DNA of 64,000 bases from Rhizobium sp. ARZ01 (lineage in GTDB: Bacteria > Pseudomonadota > Alphaproteobacteria > Rhizobiales > Rhizobiaceae). Positions within the stretch are counted from its first letter, which is position 1, and each line of letters opens with the position of its first letter. Both the position numbers and the translations under genes were made by a program. Below are positions 27,021 through 36,632 of the stretch, piece after piece. Under the pieces are notes generated by a model that worked only from the letters and a program-made list of their open reading frames with translations, was not told where the DNA came from and made no database searches. Location: positions 868,001-932,000 of the forward strand of contig NZ_JACVAE010000001.1 of assembly GCF_014851675.1 (NCBI RefSeq), written 5' to 3'.

Positions 27021-30000
27021 TGCGTCTCAATCGTCTGGACCTTTCACGCTACGGCAAGTTTACCGACAAACAGCTCGACTTCGGCGATGCCCGCCCGGGC
27101 GTGCCGGACTTCCACCTCGTCTACGGCCCGAACGAGGCGGGGAAGTCGACGTTGTTTTCCGCCTATCTCGATCTGCTCTTCGGCATCGAGGCGCAGAGCG
27201 CTTACGGCTTTCTCCATCCTTATCCGACGATGCGGATCGGCGGCGATGTCATGATCGGAGCCGAGCGCCACGAGATCGCCCGGCTGAAGCGGCGTCAGGG
27301 CTCCCTCGTCGGCCCGGACGATCGGACCATGCCGGACACGCTGTTTGCCCCGGTGCTCGGCACGATGGATCGGCAGGCCTACCGCATGATGTTTTCGCTC
27401 GATGACGACAGCATCGAGCGCGGCGGCGAGGGCATCCTGAAAAGCGAAGGCGAACTTGGGGCGCTCTTGTTTTCCGCAAGTTCCGGACTTTCGGACATCG
27501 GTCAGGCCCTGGAGCGGTTGAAGTCGGAGGCGGATGCGTTCTTTCGCCCGCAGGCGCGCAAGCACGAGCTTGGGGCGAAGAAAGCGGAGATCGAGGCGCT
27601 GCGCGAGGAGCGCAAGGCCATCGACGTTGCAGCGAGTTCCTACAAGGCACTGACGCGCGAGCTGGAGGCGTCCACCGAGCGCTACGAGGCGGCGCAACAA
27701 GCGCGTGCGCAAACGGATGCGGCGCTCAAGGCACTGGAGCGCCGACTGGCTGCGATGCCGTTGCACGCGCGACTGAAGGAGATCCGGGCACGTCTTGCCG
27801 AGTTTGATCTTGGCGAGACCCCGCCGAAGGAATGGAGCGGGCTTGTAAACCAGCTCTTGCGCGACGCGGCCGAGCTTTCCGCCCGCACAGAACGATTTGC
27901 CGCCGAGCGGGAGCAGCGCCGTGCGGCGCTCGACGAGATCGCGCCCGATCCCACCGTGCTCCTTGCAGAGGCGCAGATCATGTCCCTGGCCGGGTCTCCT
28001 CTGGAAGCGCGCTACCAGACCGCGCAAATGGACCTGACCGGCCGCATTGCCGAGCGCGAGCGCGTCGATACCGAGATCGCCGAAAAGCGGAGCCTGGTGC
28101 AACTCCCTCCCGACGTCGATGCCATCGCCCTGCAACTTGCACCGGACCGGGCTGAGGCGCTTTCGGCACTGGTCGCCAGGCGGTCTGGTCTCGATGAGCG
28201 CATCGTTGCGGCACGGCGGGAGGCGGAAGAAGCGGTGCGTGCCCGCGAAACAGCACGTGCGAAGGCAGCAATGTTCGATATCTCGGAACAAGACCCGGGC
28301 ACGGACGATGATCGTTTGGCGTTGATGACGCTGGTGCGCGCGGCGAAACAGAATGCGCTGTCCACGCGGCTTCGCGATGCCGAGCGAGAGACGGCCATCG
28401 CCGATGCGGCGCTTTCCACTGCCCTGCACCAGCTGGCGTCCTGGGGCGGCGATATCGACGGTCTGCGCGCCTTGGACGTTCCCGGCAGGGAGGCGATCGA
28501 AGCGCTCCGACAGGCGCTGCGTCGCCATACCGATGCGGCGTTGAGAGTCGGCGATGCCGCTCGCGTCGTGACGCTGGAACTCGCCAGCCAGTGCGCTGGT
28601 CTTGAAAGGCTGCGACAGAATGAGGCGCTGGTTGGCGACGATGAGGCGTTCGCGCTGCGCAGCGCGCGGGACCAGGCATGGAAAGAGCACCGCACGACGC
28701 TCGATGCGGCGACTGCCGATCGGTTCGAGGCTGCGTTGCGTCAGGACGATCGCGCTGTCGAGCTTAGGCTTGTGCAGGTGGACAGGCTGTCGGAAATGCG
28801 TCTGACCGAACGGGCGATTGCGGAAAACAAGGCGCGACTCGATACGCTGCTTTCGGAGCTTCAACATATCGAGACCGAGAGTAGGGCGCTTGCCGAGCGG
28901 ATAGGGAGCATCGCCGCGCGTCTTGGATTGCAGGATGCGCAGGGCGGAGGAGCAAGCGCCGCCGTCAGGGTTATTTTGCGCAGGAATGCTGCCGTGTCGC
29001 TGGGGGCCGCAGCCTCGAATGCCGTGGCCTACGAGACGGATGATGGTCTCGATGAGGCAGATGGGGAGGCGATCGCCGGTATGCTGGACCAATCCCATGC
29101 GGAGCTGGATGCAATCGAGGCTTGGCTGAGCCGCCGGACTGGAGCAATCGAGGCTGCGGATTTCCTCTCGGAGCAACGTGCTGCCCTTGCCGTCGCCAGG
29201 GGCGAGGCGAAGGAGTCGGGGAAACGCCTTTCGCAGGCGCTCGACCAACCCGAGCCGGAAATTTCGGCAGCTGCCATCGATGAACTGCTGGTTCGCGCCG
29301 AGGACTATGCCAGCGCACTTGCCGAAAAACGTGCGCAGCGTCGAACTGCACTGGAGGCGTTGGCTCAGGCCGAGTCGCGATGCGTCGAGCGTGAGGCGGC
29401 ACGAAAAGCGGCCGAGGCGGGGATCGAGACCTGGCAGCAGGAATGGGAAAAGGCCTGCGCCGATACCTGGCTTTCGAATTCCGGCATAGCAATCGATGCT
29501 TCGCGGGCGGGCGCCTTGCTGCCGACGATCCACGCGATCTCGCGACTTGTCGACTCCCGCCGGGATCTCGACCGCCGGATCGACGGCATGCGACGCGATC
29601 AGGCGGACTACAGCCGCATGGCGCGCGAGCTTGCGGAGACGGTGGGCGAGGCGCAGTCGAGCGAGCCGCTCGCCCTGGTACTGGGGCTGGCGAACCGTCT
29701 CCGTGCTGCAAAGGAGCAGGAGGCCCGGGGCGAACGGCTGTGGGCCGAGCTGGAAAAGCTGGAGGAGGAGGGGCGCGAACTCGACCAACGTCGGGCGATC
29801 CATGCCGGGCGTGCGCGCGAAATCTGCACGACGCTCAATTGCGAGACGTTGACGGAGGCATCCTTCGTCCTGGAGCAGTACCGCAAGCGCGAGGACTTGC
29901 GCGAGCGGGCTGACGAGGCGGCCCATGATTTTGCGCGCAGCATGCTCGTGGCATCGGCGGATGAGGCGGAGGTCGAGCTCCTGACAACCGACGAAGGCGA

Positions 30001-30655
30001 ACTTGTTGCCGAACTCGGGCTACTTCGCTCCAGGCACGAAGATCAGGATCGCGAAGTGCAGAACTATCACGCTGCCAAGATCAAGGCGGCGGATGCGCTG
30101 GCTGCGATCGGCGGGGACGGAACCGTCGCAGCGCTCGAAGAGCGGCGTCGCACGCTGATCATTGACCTGGCCGAACGGGCCAAGGGCTATCTCACCACGA
30201 GGGCTGGCATTGCGGCGGCGGAGGCGGCGCTGCGGCTCTATCGCGAACGGCACCGCAGCGCGATGATGCGCCAGGCATCGGAGGCGTTCCACACGATCAG
30301 CGCGGGCGAATACAGCGGGCTCGCCACGGTCGTGGAGAAGGAGCAGGAAATCCTGGTCGCAACCGCCGCATCGGGCGGTACGAAACTCGCGCGAGAACTT
30401 TCGAAGGGCACGCGCTTCCAGCTCTACCTTGCGCTCCGGGTTGCCGGATATCACGAGGTCGCCGCCAATCGCGAGATCCTGCCGTTCATCGCCGACGACA
30501 TCATGGAGACCTTCGACGACAACCGATCGCTGAATGCTTTCCGCCTGATGGCGGACATGTCGAAGGTCGGTCAGGTCATCTATCTCACGCACCACCAGCA
30601 CCTGCGCGACATCGCTCGAAAAGCCTGCCCTGAGGTGGTCATCCACGATCTCTAG
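27020..30655 (+). CDS. SbcC/YhaN-like coiled-coil AAA ATPase
   Basis: A 1211-residue SMC/Rad50-like ATPase. The N-terminal half of the nucleotide site is VYGPNEAGKST (Walker A at residues 36-44), followed by a YhaN-type region. Very long Ala/Glu/Arg-rich coiled coils fill the middle. The C-terminal half holds the signature ARELSKGTRFQLYLALR, the Walker B PFIADDIMETFDD and the H-loop YLTHHQHLRD. No CxxC zinc hook was noticed at the coil apex, in line with YhaN rather than SbcC. Its ATG overlaps the upstream stop as TGATG, implying coupled translation and a 1:1 complex with the metallophosphoesterase. Confidence 0.88.
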   Translation: MRLNRLDLSRYGKFTDKQLDFGDARPGVPDFHLVYGPNEAGKSTLFSAYLDLLFGIEAQSAYGFLHPYPTMRIGGDVMIGAERHEIARLKRRQGSLVGPDDRTMPDTLFAPVLGTMDRQAYRMMFSLDDDSIERGGEGILKSEGELGALLFSASSGLSDIGQALERLKSEADAFFRPQARKHELGAKKAEIEALREERKAIDVAASSYKALTRELEASTERYEAAQQARAQTDAALKALERRLAAMPLHARLKEIRARLAEFDLGETPPKEWSGLVNQLLRDAAELSARTERFAAEREQRRAALDEIAPDPTVLLAEAQIMSLAGSPLEARYQTAQMDLTGRIAERERVDTEIAEKRSLVQLPPDVDAIALQLAPDRAEALSALVARRSGLDERIVAARREAEEAVRARETARAKAAMFDISEQDPGTDDDRLALMTLVRAAKQNALSTRLRDAERETAIADAALSTALHQLASWGGDIDGLRALDVPGREAIEALRQALRRHTDAALRVGDAARVVTLELASQCAGLERLRQNEALVGDDEAFALRSARDQAWKEHRTTLDAATADRFEAALRQDDRAVELRLVQVDRLSEMRLTERAIAENKARLDTLLSELQHIETESRALAERIGSIAARLGLQDAQGGGASAAVRVILRRNAAVSLGAAASNAVAYETDDGLDEADGEAIAGMLDQSHAELDAIEAWLSRRTGAIEAADFLSEQRAALAVARGEAKESGKRLSQALDQPEPEISAAAIDELLVRAEDYASALAEKRAQRRTALEALAQAESRCVEREAARKAAEAGIETWQQEWEKACADTWLSNSGIAIDASRAGALLPTIHAISRLVDSRRDLDRRIDGMRRDQADYSRMARELAETVGEAQSSEPLALVLGLANRLRAAKEQEARGERLWAELEKLEEEGRELDQRRAIHAGRAREICTTLNCETLTEASFVLEQYRKREDLRERADEAAHDFARSMLVASADEAEVELLTTDEGELVAELGLLRSRHEDQDREVQNYHAAKIKAADALAAIGGDGTVAALEERRRTLIIDLAERAKGYLTTRAGIAAAEAALRLYRERHRSAMMRQASEAFHTISAGEYSGLATVVEKEQEILVATAASGGTKLARELSKGTRFQLYLALRVAGYHEVAANREILPFIADDIMETFDDNRSLNAFRLMADMSKVGQVIYLTHHQHLRDIARKACPEVVIHDL

Positions 30656-30822
30656 ATCAATCGGTCGTCGGCCGCTGTTCGACTGCAAAGCCGCCGGGGA
30701 ATGCGACGCTGGAGGTAACCGGATAGCACGCACATTCGCCGCGCCGGGGTTGACTTGACGAACCGCCAATGGTTCTTGGCACGGTGCTTCGGCTCTGTCC
30801 GAGGCTTTGGCGAGCGAACGGC

Positions 30823-31275
30823 ATGACGGATGGGCAGTACACTGGCGTGACGGAAAGGCAGCGAGGTCTCCTCGGCGCCGTTCTTCTCATGCTCGCGCTC
30901 GTCGTGGGGCAGTTCATCACCATCGAACGAAAGATCTCGGTTCGCTCGGGCGCCGATCCGACAGTTGCCCGGACCGCAGCAGAGCGATCGGGAAATCGCG
31001 CATCGATTCCTCGGCCTCTGTCGGCCGGCGGGGGAGCGAGCAGCGGCGACAACTGGCTCCTCTCCAATGCAGGCGTTGACCGGCGTGCAGCGAAGATCAA
31101 ATCGACCGGCAGCGGAGCAGATCCTTCCGCCGATACGGCGTTCTTCGTTCCGGATTTGACCCGCTTCACACCTCTGCCAGAAACGCGGATGGTGGTATCA
31201 TTCAAGAGTGTCGTTCCAGTTGGCGTACCACGACACGATTTCGAGGGCAGGGCGCCGCCTGTTTCCCTGCTCTGA
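30823..31275 (+). CDS. Hypothetical single-span membrane protein
   Basis: A 150-residue protein not recognised as a family. From ATG 30823 it has a short polar N-terminus, one hydrophobic helix (LLGAVLLMLALVVGQFITI, about residues 16-34), then a low-complexity Ser/Gly/Ala-rich tail with the segment FFVPDLTRFTPLPETRMVV. It lies between the ATPase gene and secDF on the same strand. An opposing reading frame at 30657-31205 is similarly long but has no membrane segment or biased composition. The transmembrane helix makes this frame more plausible. Start and reality are uncertain. Confidence 0.5.
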   Translation: MTDGQYTGVTERQRGLLGAVLLMLALVVGQFITIERKISVRSGADPTVARTAAERSGNRASIPRPLSAGGGASSGDNWLLSNAGVDRRAAKIKSTGSGADPSADTAFFVPDLTRFTPLPETRMVVSFKSVVPVGVPRHDFEGRAPPVSLL

Positions 31276-31308
31276 AGCCTTAGAGGCTTTGACGGGCGCT
31301 CAAGCGCC
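31275..31308 (+). terminator. Two consecutive small hairpins before secDF
   Basis: AAGCCT-TAG-AGGCTT (31275-31289) begins at the stop codon of the hypothetical gene and is followed by T. GGCGCT-CA-AGCGCC (31295-31308) comes directly after. The first could attenuate read-through; the evidence is modest. Confidence 0.35.
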
Positions 31309-31380
31309 GCACATTTCCGACGTTACCGGCGCATCACGGCAACCAGCCGATGCCCCATCGCACACGAAGCGGACTACTCC

Positions 31381-33924
31381 ATGCGCACATCCAAATGGGC
31401 CCTTCTGGCCTATCTTGCCATCATCATATTCGGCGTACTCACGGCTGTTCCCAACATTCTCACACCGGCGCAGCTTGAGCGCTTCGGCAGCTATCTTCCC
31501 GCCAAGCCGGTTACTCTCGGCCTCGACCTGAAGGGCGGCTCGCACCTCGTTCTCGAGGTTGATTCGACAGCGCTTGCAAAGGCGCGCATGGACGTCCTGC
31601 TGAACGACGTGCGCGGTATCCTGCGTACGTCCGGTGAGCGTGCCTCGGCGGCGCGCCTGAACGGCAACACGCTGGTCATCAACCCGTCCGATCAGGCGGC
31701 CTTCGACAAGGTGCTGCCCGAGGTGCGCAAGCTGGCAGCTCCCGCGGGCGCGCTCGGCTTCGGCACGACGGCGCCGGACATCGACGTCCAGACCTCCGAT
31801 ACGACGATCAACGTGACGCTCACCGAGGCGGGCCTAAACGACCGCATGACGGCGGCCGTCGACCAGAGTCTCGAGATCATCCGCCGCCGCGTCGACCAGG
31901 TGGGTGTTGCCGAACCGTTGATCCAGCGCGTCGGCGGAGATCGCATCCTCGTCCAGCTTCCCGGCCTGCAGGACCCGACGCGTCTGCGCCAGCTTCTCGG
32001 CTCGACAGCGCAGATGAGCTTCCACATGCTCGATGCGTCCACCGATCCGAACGGCGTCGCGCCGCGCGGCGTGTCCATCCTTCCGGGTGCGAACGACGGC
32101 CAGAAGTATGCAGTCGAAGATCGCGTGGCGATCTCCGGCGACCGTCTGGCCGACGCCAAGGCCGGTTTCGACCAGCGCACCAACGAGCCGATCGTCTCGT
32201 TCACCTTCGATACGACCGGCGCGCGCCAGTTCGGCGAGATCACCAAGGCCAATGTCGGCCGTCCCTTCGCCATCGTCCTCGACGGCAAGGTTCTGACTGC
32301 TCCCGTCATCCGCGAGCCGATCCTTGGCGGCCAGGGCCAGATCAGCGGCAACTTCACCCCGCAGGAAGCGACCGTGCTCTCGGCGCTTCTGCGCTCCGGT
32401 GCACTGCCCGCACCGCTCACCATCATCGAGGAACGTACCGTCGGTCCGAACCTCGGCAGCGACTCGATCCGCATGGGCCTCTATACCGGATTCGCCGGCC
32501 TCGCTCTCGTCGTCCTCATGATGGTAGGCCTCTATAGCGCCTGGGGCCTCATCGCCGTCGTCGGCCTGATCCTGCACACGATCATGACGATTGGCTTCCT
32601 CGGCCTGCTCGGCTCGACGCTGACCTTGCCCGGTATTGCCGGTATCATTCTCGGTATCGGTATGGCCGTGGATGCGAACATCCTTATCAACGCCCGTATC
32701 CGCGAAGAGACGGCGGGCGGTGCCGGCGCCATGAAGGCGCTCGACGTCGGCTTCAACAAGGCCTACGCCACCATCGTCGACGGCAACATGACGACGATGG
32801 TCGGCATGATCCTGCTCTTCATGTTCGGCAGCGGTCCGGTGCGCGGCTTCGCGATCACCATGATCCTCGGGCTGGCGATATCGATGTTCACCTCGATCAC
32901 GGTCGTTCGCCTGCTGATGCGTGAGGTTGTCGTTCGCCGCAAGATGAAGAAGATCGAGATCCATTCGATCCTCGGTGCGGTCCGGAGCATCCCGAGCTTC
33001 TCGTTCATGCGCGGCCGCTATGTCGCCATCGGCGTGTCGGCGTTCCTGTCGATAAGCTCGGTCATCCTCTTCCTCAAGCCGGGCCTGAACTACGGCATCG
33101 ACTTCGTCGGCGGTATCCAGGTCGAGGCGACGTCCAAGACGCCGATCGAGCTTTCGACCCTTCGCGAGAAGATGGAAGCGCTGAATCTCGGCGAAGTGGC
33201 GCTTCAGGAGTTCGGCCAGGGCACTTCGGTTCTAATCCGCGTCCAGCGCCAGCCCGGTGGCGAGGAAGCACAGACTGCAGCACTCAACCAGATGCGCCAG
33301 GGCGTCGCGGAGGTGATCCCGGATGCCAGCTTTGAGCGCACGGAGGTCGTCGGCCCGACCGTCAGCACCGAGCTCGCCCGTTCCGGCTTCCTCGCCGTCG
33401 GCCTCGGCATGCTCGCCATCCTGATCTACATCTGGTGGCGGTTCGAATGGCATTTCGCCGTCGGTGCGATCGCGGTGCTCCTGCTCGACATCACGAAGAT
33501 GATTGGCTTCTTCGCGCTGATGCAGATCGACTTCAACCTGACGGCGATCGCCGCCGTGCTGACGCTGATCGGTTACTCGGTCAACGACAAGGTGGTGGTC
33601 TACGACCGCATGCGCGAGAACCTGCGCAAGTACAAGTCGATGCCCTTCTCCGAACTGATCGACCTGTCGATCAACCAGGTGATCATGCGATGCATCTTCA
33701 CCTCGGTCGCCGTTGCCGCCGCGCTGCTGCCGATGGCGATCTGGGGCGGCGACACGGTCAAGCCGTTCGCCTGGCCGATGGTCTTCGGCGTCGTCGTCGC
33801 CACGTCCTCGTCGATCTACATCGGCGGCCCGATCCTGCTGTTCCTGTCCCGCTGGTGGAAGGACCGCGAGGGCAACCGCCTTCCGACGGCTGCGGAAGGA
33901 CAGGCAGCCATCGAGCAAAAGTGA
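31381..33924 (+). CDS. secDF: Protein translocase SecD-SecF fusion
   Basis: An 847-residue fusion of SecD and SecF, the proton-driven accessory of SecYEG. The SecD half begins with a helix (WALLAYLAIIIFGVL), then the motif LGLDLKGGSHLVLEVD, the periplasmic P1 domain, and the helix set ending IGMAVDANILINARIREE. The SecF half starts near residue 545 with PGLNYGIDFVGGIQVE and ends with helices including YSVNDKVVVYDRMREN. Twelve transmembrane segments are expected. Fusion is common in rhizobia and Gram-positives, while many proteobacteria have two genes. yajC is not adjacent here. Confidence 0.96.
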   Translation: MRTSKWALLAYLAIIIFGVLTAVPNILTPAQLERFGSYLPAKPVTLGLDLKGGSHLVLEVDSTALAKARMDVLLNDVRGILRTSGERASAARLNGNTLVINPSDQAAFDKVLPEVRKLAAPAGALGFGTTAPDIDVQTSDTTINVTLTEAGLNDRMTAAVDQSLEIIRRRVDQVGVAEPLIQRVGGDRILVQLPGLQDPTRLRQLLGSTAQMSFHMLDASTDPNGVAPRGVSILPGANDGQKYAVEDRVAISGDRLADAKAGFDQRTNEPIVSFTFDTTGARQFGEITKANVGRPFAIVLDGKVLTAPVIREPILGGQGQISGNFTPQEATVLSALLRSGALPAPLTIIEERTVGPNLGSDSIRMGLYTGFAGLALVVLMMVGLYSAWGLIAVVGLILHTIMTIGFLGLLGSTLTLPGIAGIILGIGMAVDANILINARIREETAGGAGAMKALDVGFNKAYATIVDGNMTTMVGMILLFMFGSGPVRGFAITMILGLAISMFTSITVVRLLMREVVVRRKMKKIEIHSILGAVRSIPSFSFMRGRYVAIGVSAFLSISSVILFLKPGLNYGIDFVGGIQVEATSKTPIELSTLREKMEALNLGEVALQEFGQGTSVLIRVQRQPGGEEAQTAALNQMRQGVAEVIPDASFERTEVVGPTVSTELARSGFLAVGLGMLAILIYIWWRFEWHFAVGAIAVLLLDITKMIGFFALMQIDFNLTAIAAVLTLIGYSVNDKVVVYDRMRENLRKYKSMPFSELIDLSINQVIMRCIFTSVAVAAALLPMAIWGGDTVKPFAWPMVFGVVVATSSSIYIGGPILLFLSRWWKDREGNRLPTAAEGQAAIEQK

Positions 33925-33962
33925 GGCGTGGACGCTACGGCGCCCACTCGACATTCTGCTGC

Positions 33963-33988
33963 AAAGGCCGGCCAAAGCGCCGGCTTTT
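33963..33988 (+). terminator. secDF terminator
   Basis: Stem GCCGGC (33967-33972) and GCCGGC (33979-33984) with loop CAAAGC, then TTTT, about 40 nt past the stop. AAA residues upstream extend the pairing imperfectly. Confidence 0.75.
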
Positions 33989-34193
33989 GTGTTCGAGGAC
34001 CGTCATTTTCCCGCCGAAGTCTTGCGGTTGTTGATGGCGGACCGTGAATGGCCGTGAGTCGAGATTCCTGGAAGGCACCGGGACATAGCGAACAGCGGTA
34101 CTCGGCTGTGCGGTGGGCGGCCTGGAACGACAATTGCCACGGTGCTGTCGGGCGACAATTCGTATACGAGCATACCAAATGAAGGGGGCATCC

Positions 34194-35270
34194 ATGCCGG
34201 GTTTTTCGGAACGACTGCGTATTCTCGTGCTCTTTGGCGGCCGATCCGCGGAGCACGACGTTTCCGTGCTTTCAGCAACCAATGTCATGGGGGCGCTGGA
34301 TCCGGCCAAGTATGATCCAGTCCCCTTGTTCGTCACTCGCGATGGGCAATGGCTGATGAGCCGCTTCGACGGCGGGGTGCTGGCGAAACCTTCAGGTGGG
34401 ACAGAGGTTTGCCTGATACCGGGCGGACATGGGCGTTTGATGGCATTTCCCGCCGATGGCGCACCTCACGAACTGCCGACGATCGACATCCTGTTTCCGG
34501 TGTTGCACGGCCAGTATGGCGAGGACGGATCGGTCCAGGGGCTGGCGGAGGTCGCGCGCGTGCCGCTCGTCGGTTGCGGGGTTCTCGGTTCGGCGACGGC
34601 CCTCGACAAGGATATCGCCAAGCGGCTTTTGAACGAGGCGGGCTTGCCCGTCGCGCGCGCTATGACGATCCACGAGGGCACGGCGCCGGATTTTGTGGCG
34701 GTGCAGGATACGCTCGGGCTTCCGGTCTTCATCAAACCCGCAAGTCAGGGCTCTTCCGTCGGTGTCAGCAAGGTCTCCACCGAACAGGAATATGAGGCGG
34801 CGCTCGCGGAGGGCTTCAGACATGACAGCAAGCTGTTGGCCGAGGAGTTCGTTCGCGGCCGCGAGATCGAATGCAGCGTGCTGGAGGATACAGAGGGCGG
34901 ACTATTTGTCTCCCGTCCCGGTGAAATCGTCCCGGCGGAAAGCCATGGTTTCTACAGCTACGACGCCAAATATATCGATGAGCACGGGGCGGCGCTGAAG
35001 GTCCCGGCCGAACTGCCGCAAGCGATCGAGGAGAGCATCCGCGAGGTCGCGGCCAAGGCCTTCCGAGCGCTCGGCTGCGATGGTATGGCGCGCGTGGATT
35101 TCTTTTTGACGTCGGACATGCGTTTTCTCGTCAACGAGATCAACACCATTCCCGGTTTTACCGACATCAGCATGTATTCGAAGGCAATGGCGGCAAGCGG
35201 CGTCAGCTACGCCGAGGTCATCGACCGGCTGGTGGCGCATGGCCTCGCGCGTGCTGGTCGCGTGGTCTGA
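34194..35270 (+). CDS. ddl: D-alanine--D-alanine ligase
   Basis: A 358-residue ATP-grasp enzyme making the D-Ala-D-Ala dipeptide of peptidoglycan. Motifs are VLFGGRSAEHDVSVLSA (N-terminus), FPVLHGQYGEDGSVQG, FIKPASQGSSVGVSKV, EEFVRGREIECSVLE, and the C-terminal metal/ATP site FLVNEINTIPGFTDISMYSK. ATG 34194 with AAGGGGG upstream was preferred to an in-frame start 27 codons earlier. This is a monocistronic copy outside the dcw cluster, so a second ddl (ddlB) near ftsQ is likely elsewhere. That is an inference from other rhizobia. Confidence 0.95.
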   Translation: MPGFSERLRILVLFGGRSAEHDVSVLSATNVMGALDPAKYDPVPLFVTRDGQWLMSRFDGGVLAKPSGGTEVCLIPGGHGRLMAFPADGAPHELPTIDILFPVLHGQYGEDGSVQGLAEVARVPLVGCGVLGSATALDKDIAKRLLNEAGLPVARAMTIHEGTAPDFVAVQDTLGLPVFIKPASQGSSVGVSKVSTEQEYEAALAEGFRHDSKLLAEEFVRGREIECSVLEDTEGGLFVSRPGEIVPAESHGFYSYDAKYIDEHGAALKVPAELPQAIEESIREVAAKAFRALGCDGMARVDFFLTSDMRFLVNEINTIPGFTDISMYSKAMAASGVSYAEVIDRLVAHGLARAGRVV

Positions 35271-35301
35271 AAACTCACGATCCTTCGGACTAGTCGTTGG
35301 T

Positions 35302-36426
35302 TCAGGCAAACCTGCCTGGCGAGAAGGCCGCCGGATCAACACCTTCGCGCGCGAAGGCTTCCGGTAGTGGCTGTTTGGTGAGCAGGCTCGCGGCGAGTTG
35401 TCCGAGGGCCGGTGAGGTCAGGATGCCGAAGCCGCCTTGTCCGGCGAGCCAGAAGAAGGCGGGGTTGTCGCTGGCGGGACCGACCACCGGCAGACGATCG
35501 GCCGAAAAGCTGCGCATGCCGGCCCAACTGCTGGCGATGCGTCCGATCTTTAGCTCGGTCGCTTCTTCGAGGTAGTGAGCGGCATAGGCGACGTCGAGTT
35601 CCTCCGGCTGGACGTCCGCAGCCTCGCAGGGCGTCTCGTCGGCGGGGGAGGCAAGCAGCCGGCCGGCATCCGGTTTGAAATAATAGATCTCGTCGATCTC
35701 GTTGATCTCCGGCAGGGATGCAACGTCGATGTCGGCGGGCAGGTCGACGGTGATGGCAGTGCGACGGTGCGGAACGATACCAGCCGGTGCAACACCGCAG
35801 CGCTCAGCGACGGTATCCGCCCAGCCGCCACTGGCGTTGACAACGATGTCGGCCGTAAAGGCACCGCTAGAGGCTTCGACCTTCCACCGCCCGTTTTCAT
35901 GTCGCGCGCCGAGCAGTTCGGCCCCAGTGACAAGCTCGGCGCCCGCGTGCCGCGCCGAGCGGGCGTAGCCCTGCAGTAAGGTGTCGACGTCGATGTCCCA
36001 ATAGTTGGGGTCGAAATAGGCGGCAGCTACATAGGCAGGATCGAGGAATGGCACGCGCTGGATCGCTTCCACGACGGTCAGGGGAACGACGGCAATACCT
36101 GCCGCTTCCGCTTTCTGCCGAGCCTGCGTTACGGCCTCCTCCTTGCCGATGGTGCCAATCCACAGGCTGCCGCGCGCGGTCAAAAGCGGGACGGAGGCAA
36201 AACCCTCCGGCGGGTTCTCCATGAAGGCGTGGCTGATCCGCGCGAGCGCGTTCACCTCGGGTGCGTTGTCGCGCAGCGTGAACTCGGCAGCAGAACGGCC
36301 GGTGCTGTGGTAGCCATGTGCCGTTTCGCGCTCAAGCACGACGACGGCTCGGGTCGGCGCGAGAAAATGGGCCAGCGACAGGCCCACAATCCCACCGCCG
36401 ATAATCGCCACGTCATAATGCTGCAT
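35302..36426 (-). CDS. FAD-dependent oxidoreductase, D-amino-acid (D-arginine) dehydrogenase-like
   Basis: A 374-residue DAO-family flavoprotein. The FAD fold starts DVAIIGGGIVGLSLAHFLA, followed by VVVLERE and the characteristic GYHSTGRSAAEF loop seen in D-arginine dehydrogenases. The C-terminal FAD motif is SFSADRLPVVGPA with WLAGQGGFGILTSPALG. ATG 36426 (MQHYDVAII) has GGAGA upstream. It probably oxidises a D-amino acid (or another secondary/primary amine) to the keto acid. It is convergent with ddl, which consumes D-alanine. The LysR gene 206 bp upstream on the same strand is its likely regulator. Confidence 0.8.
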   Translation of the reverse strand: MQHYDVAIIGGGIVGLSLAHFLAPTRAVVVLERETAHGYHSTGRSAAEFTLRDNAPEVNALARISHAFMENPPEGFASVPLLTARGSLWIGTIGKEEAVTQARQKAEAAGIAVVPLTVVEAIQRVPFLDPAYVAAAYFDPNYWDIDVDTLLQGYARSARHAGAELVTGAELLGARHENGRWKVEASSGAFTADIVVNASGGWADTVAERCGVAPAGIVPHRRTAITVDLPADIDVASLPEINEIDEIYYFKPDAGRLLASPADETPCEAADVQPEELDVAYAAHYLEEATELKIGRIASSWAGMRSFSADRLPVVGPASDNPAFFWLAGQGGFGILTSPALGQLAASLLTKQPLPEAFAREGVDPAAFSPGRFA

Positions 36427-36583
36427 GATTTTTTCGTCTCCGCGTATTACACGCGATCGCATGGCGGGTTCGCCTGTCGATGCGACCATCAGTTGGCTGA
36501 ATTTTTCGGTGCGGCTGCATCAATGTCATGCAACGCTGCGCGACCGCCGGTCCTGTCTATGCGAGGCTGCACCCTCGTTCAAA

Positions 36584-36609
36584 TTTATAGCCCTGAAGGT
36601 GGCTATAAA
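36584..36609. repeat. Perfect 9-bp inverted repeat upstream of the FAD oxidoreductase
   Basis: TTTATAGCC (36584-36592) and GGCTATAAA (36601-36609), spacer CTGAAGGT. It lies just after the LysR stop and about 160 bp before the oxidoreductase. The sequence is AT-rich like an operator, and on the minus strand it includes TATAAA as a possible -10. It could be the binding site of the neighbouring LysR or of an Lrp/AsnC-type protein, or act as a hairpin terminator for lysR. Confidence 0.55.
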
Positions 36610-36632
36610 ATCTGTTGATGCGCTGGACGGAA

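Noticed and set aside
27044..29926. 960-codon open frame antisense to the YhaN-like ATPase
   Set aside because: Shadow of the coiled-coil gene; no recognisable domain and biased composition.
30657..31205. 182-codon minus-strand frame opposite the small membrane protein
   Set aside because: Ser/Arg/Pro-rich without features, whereas the plus-strand frame has a membrane helix.
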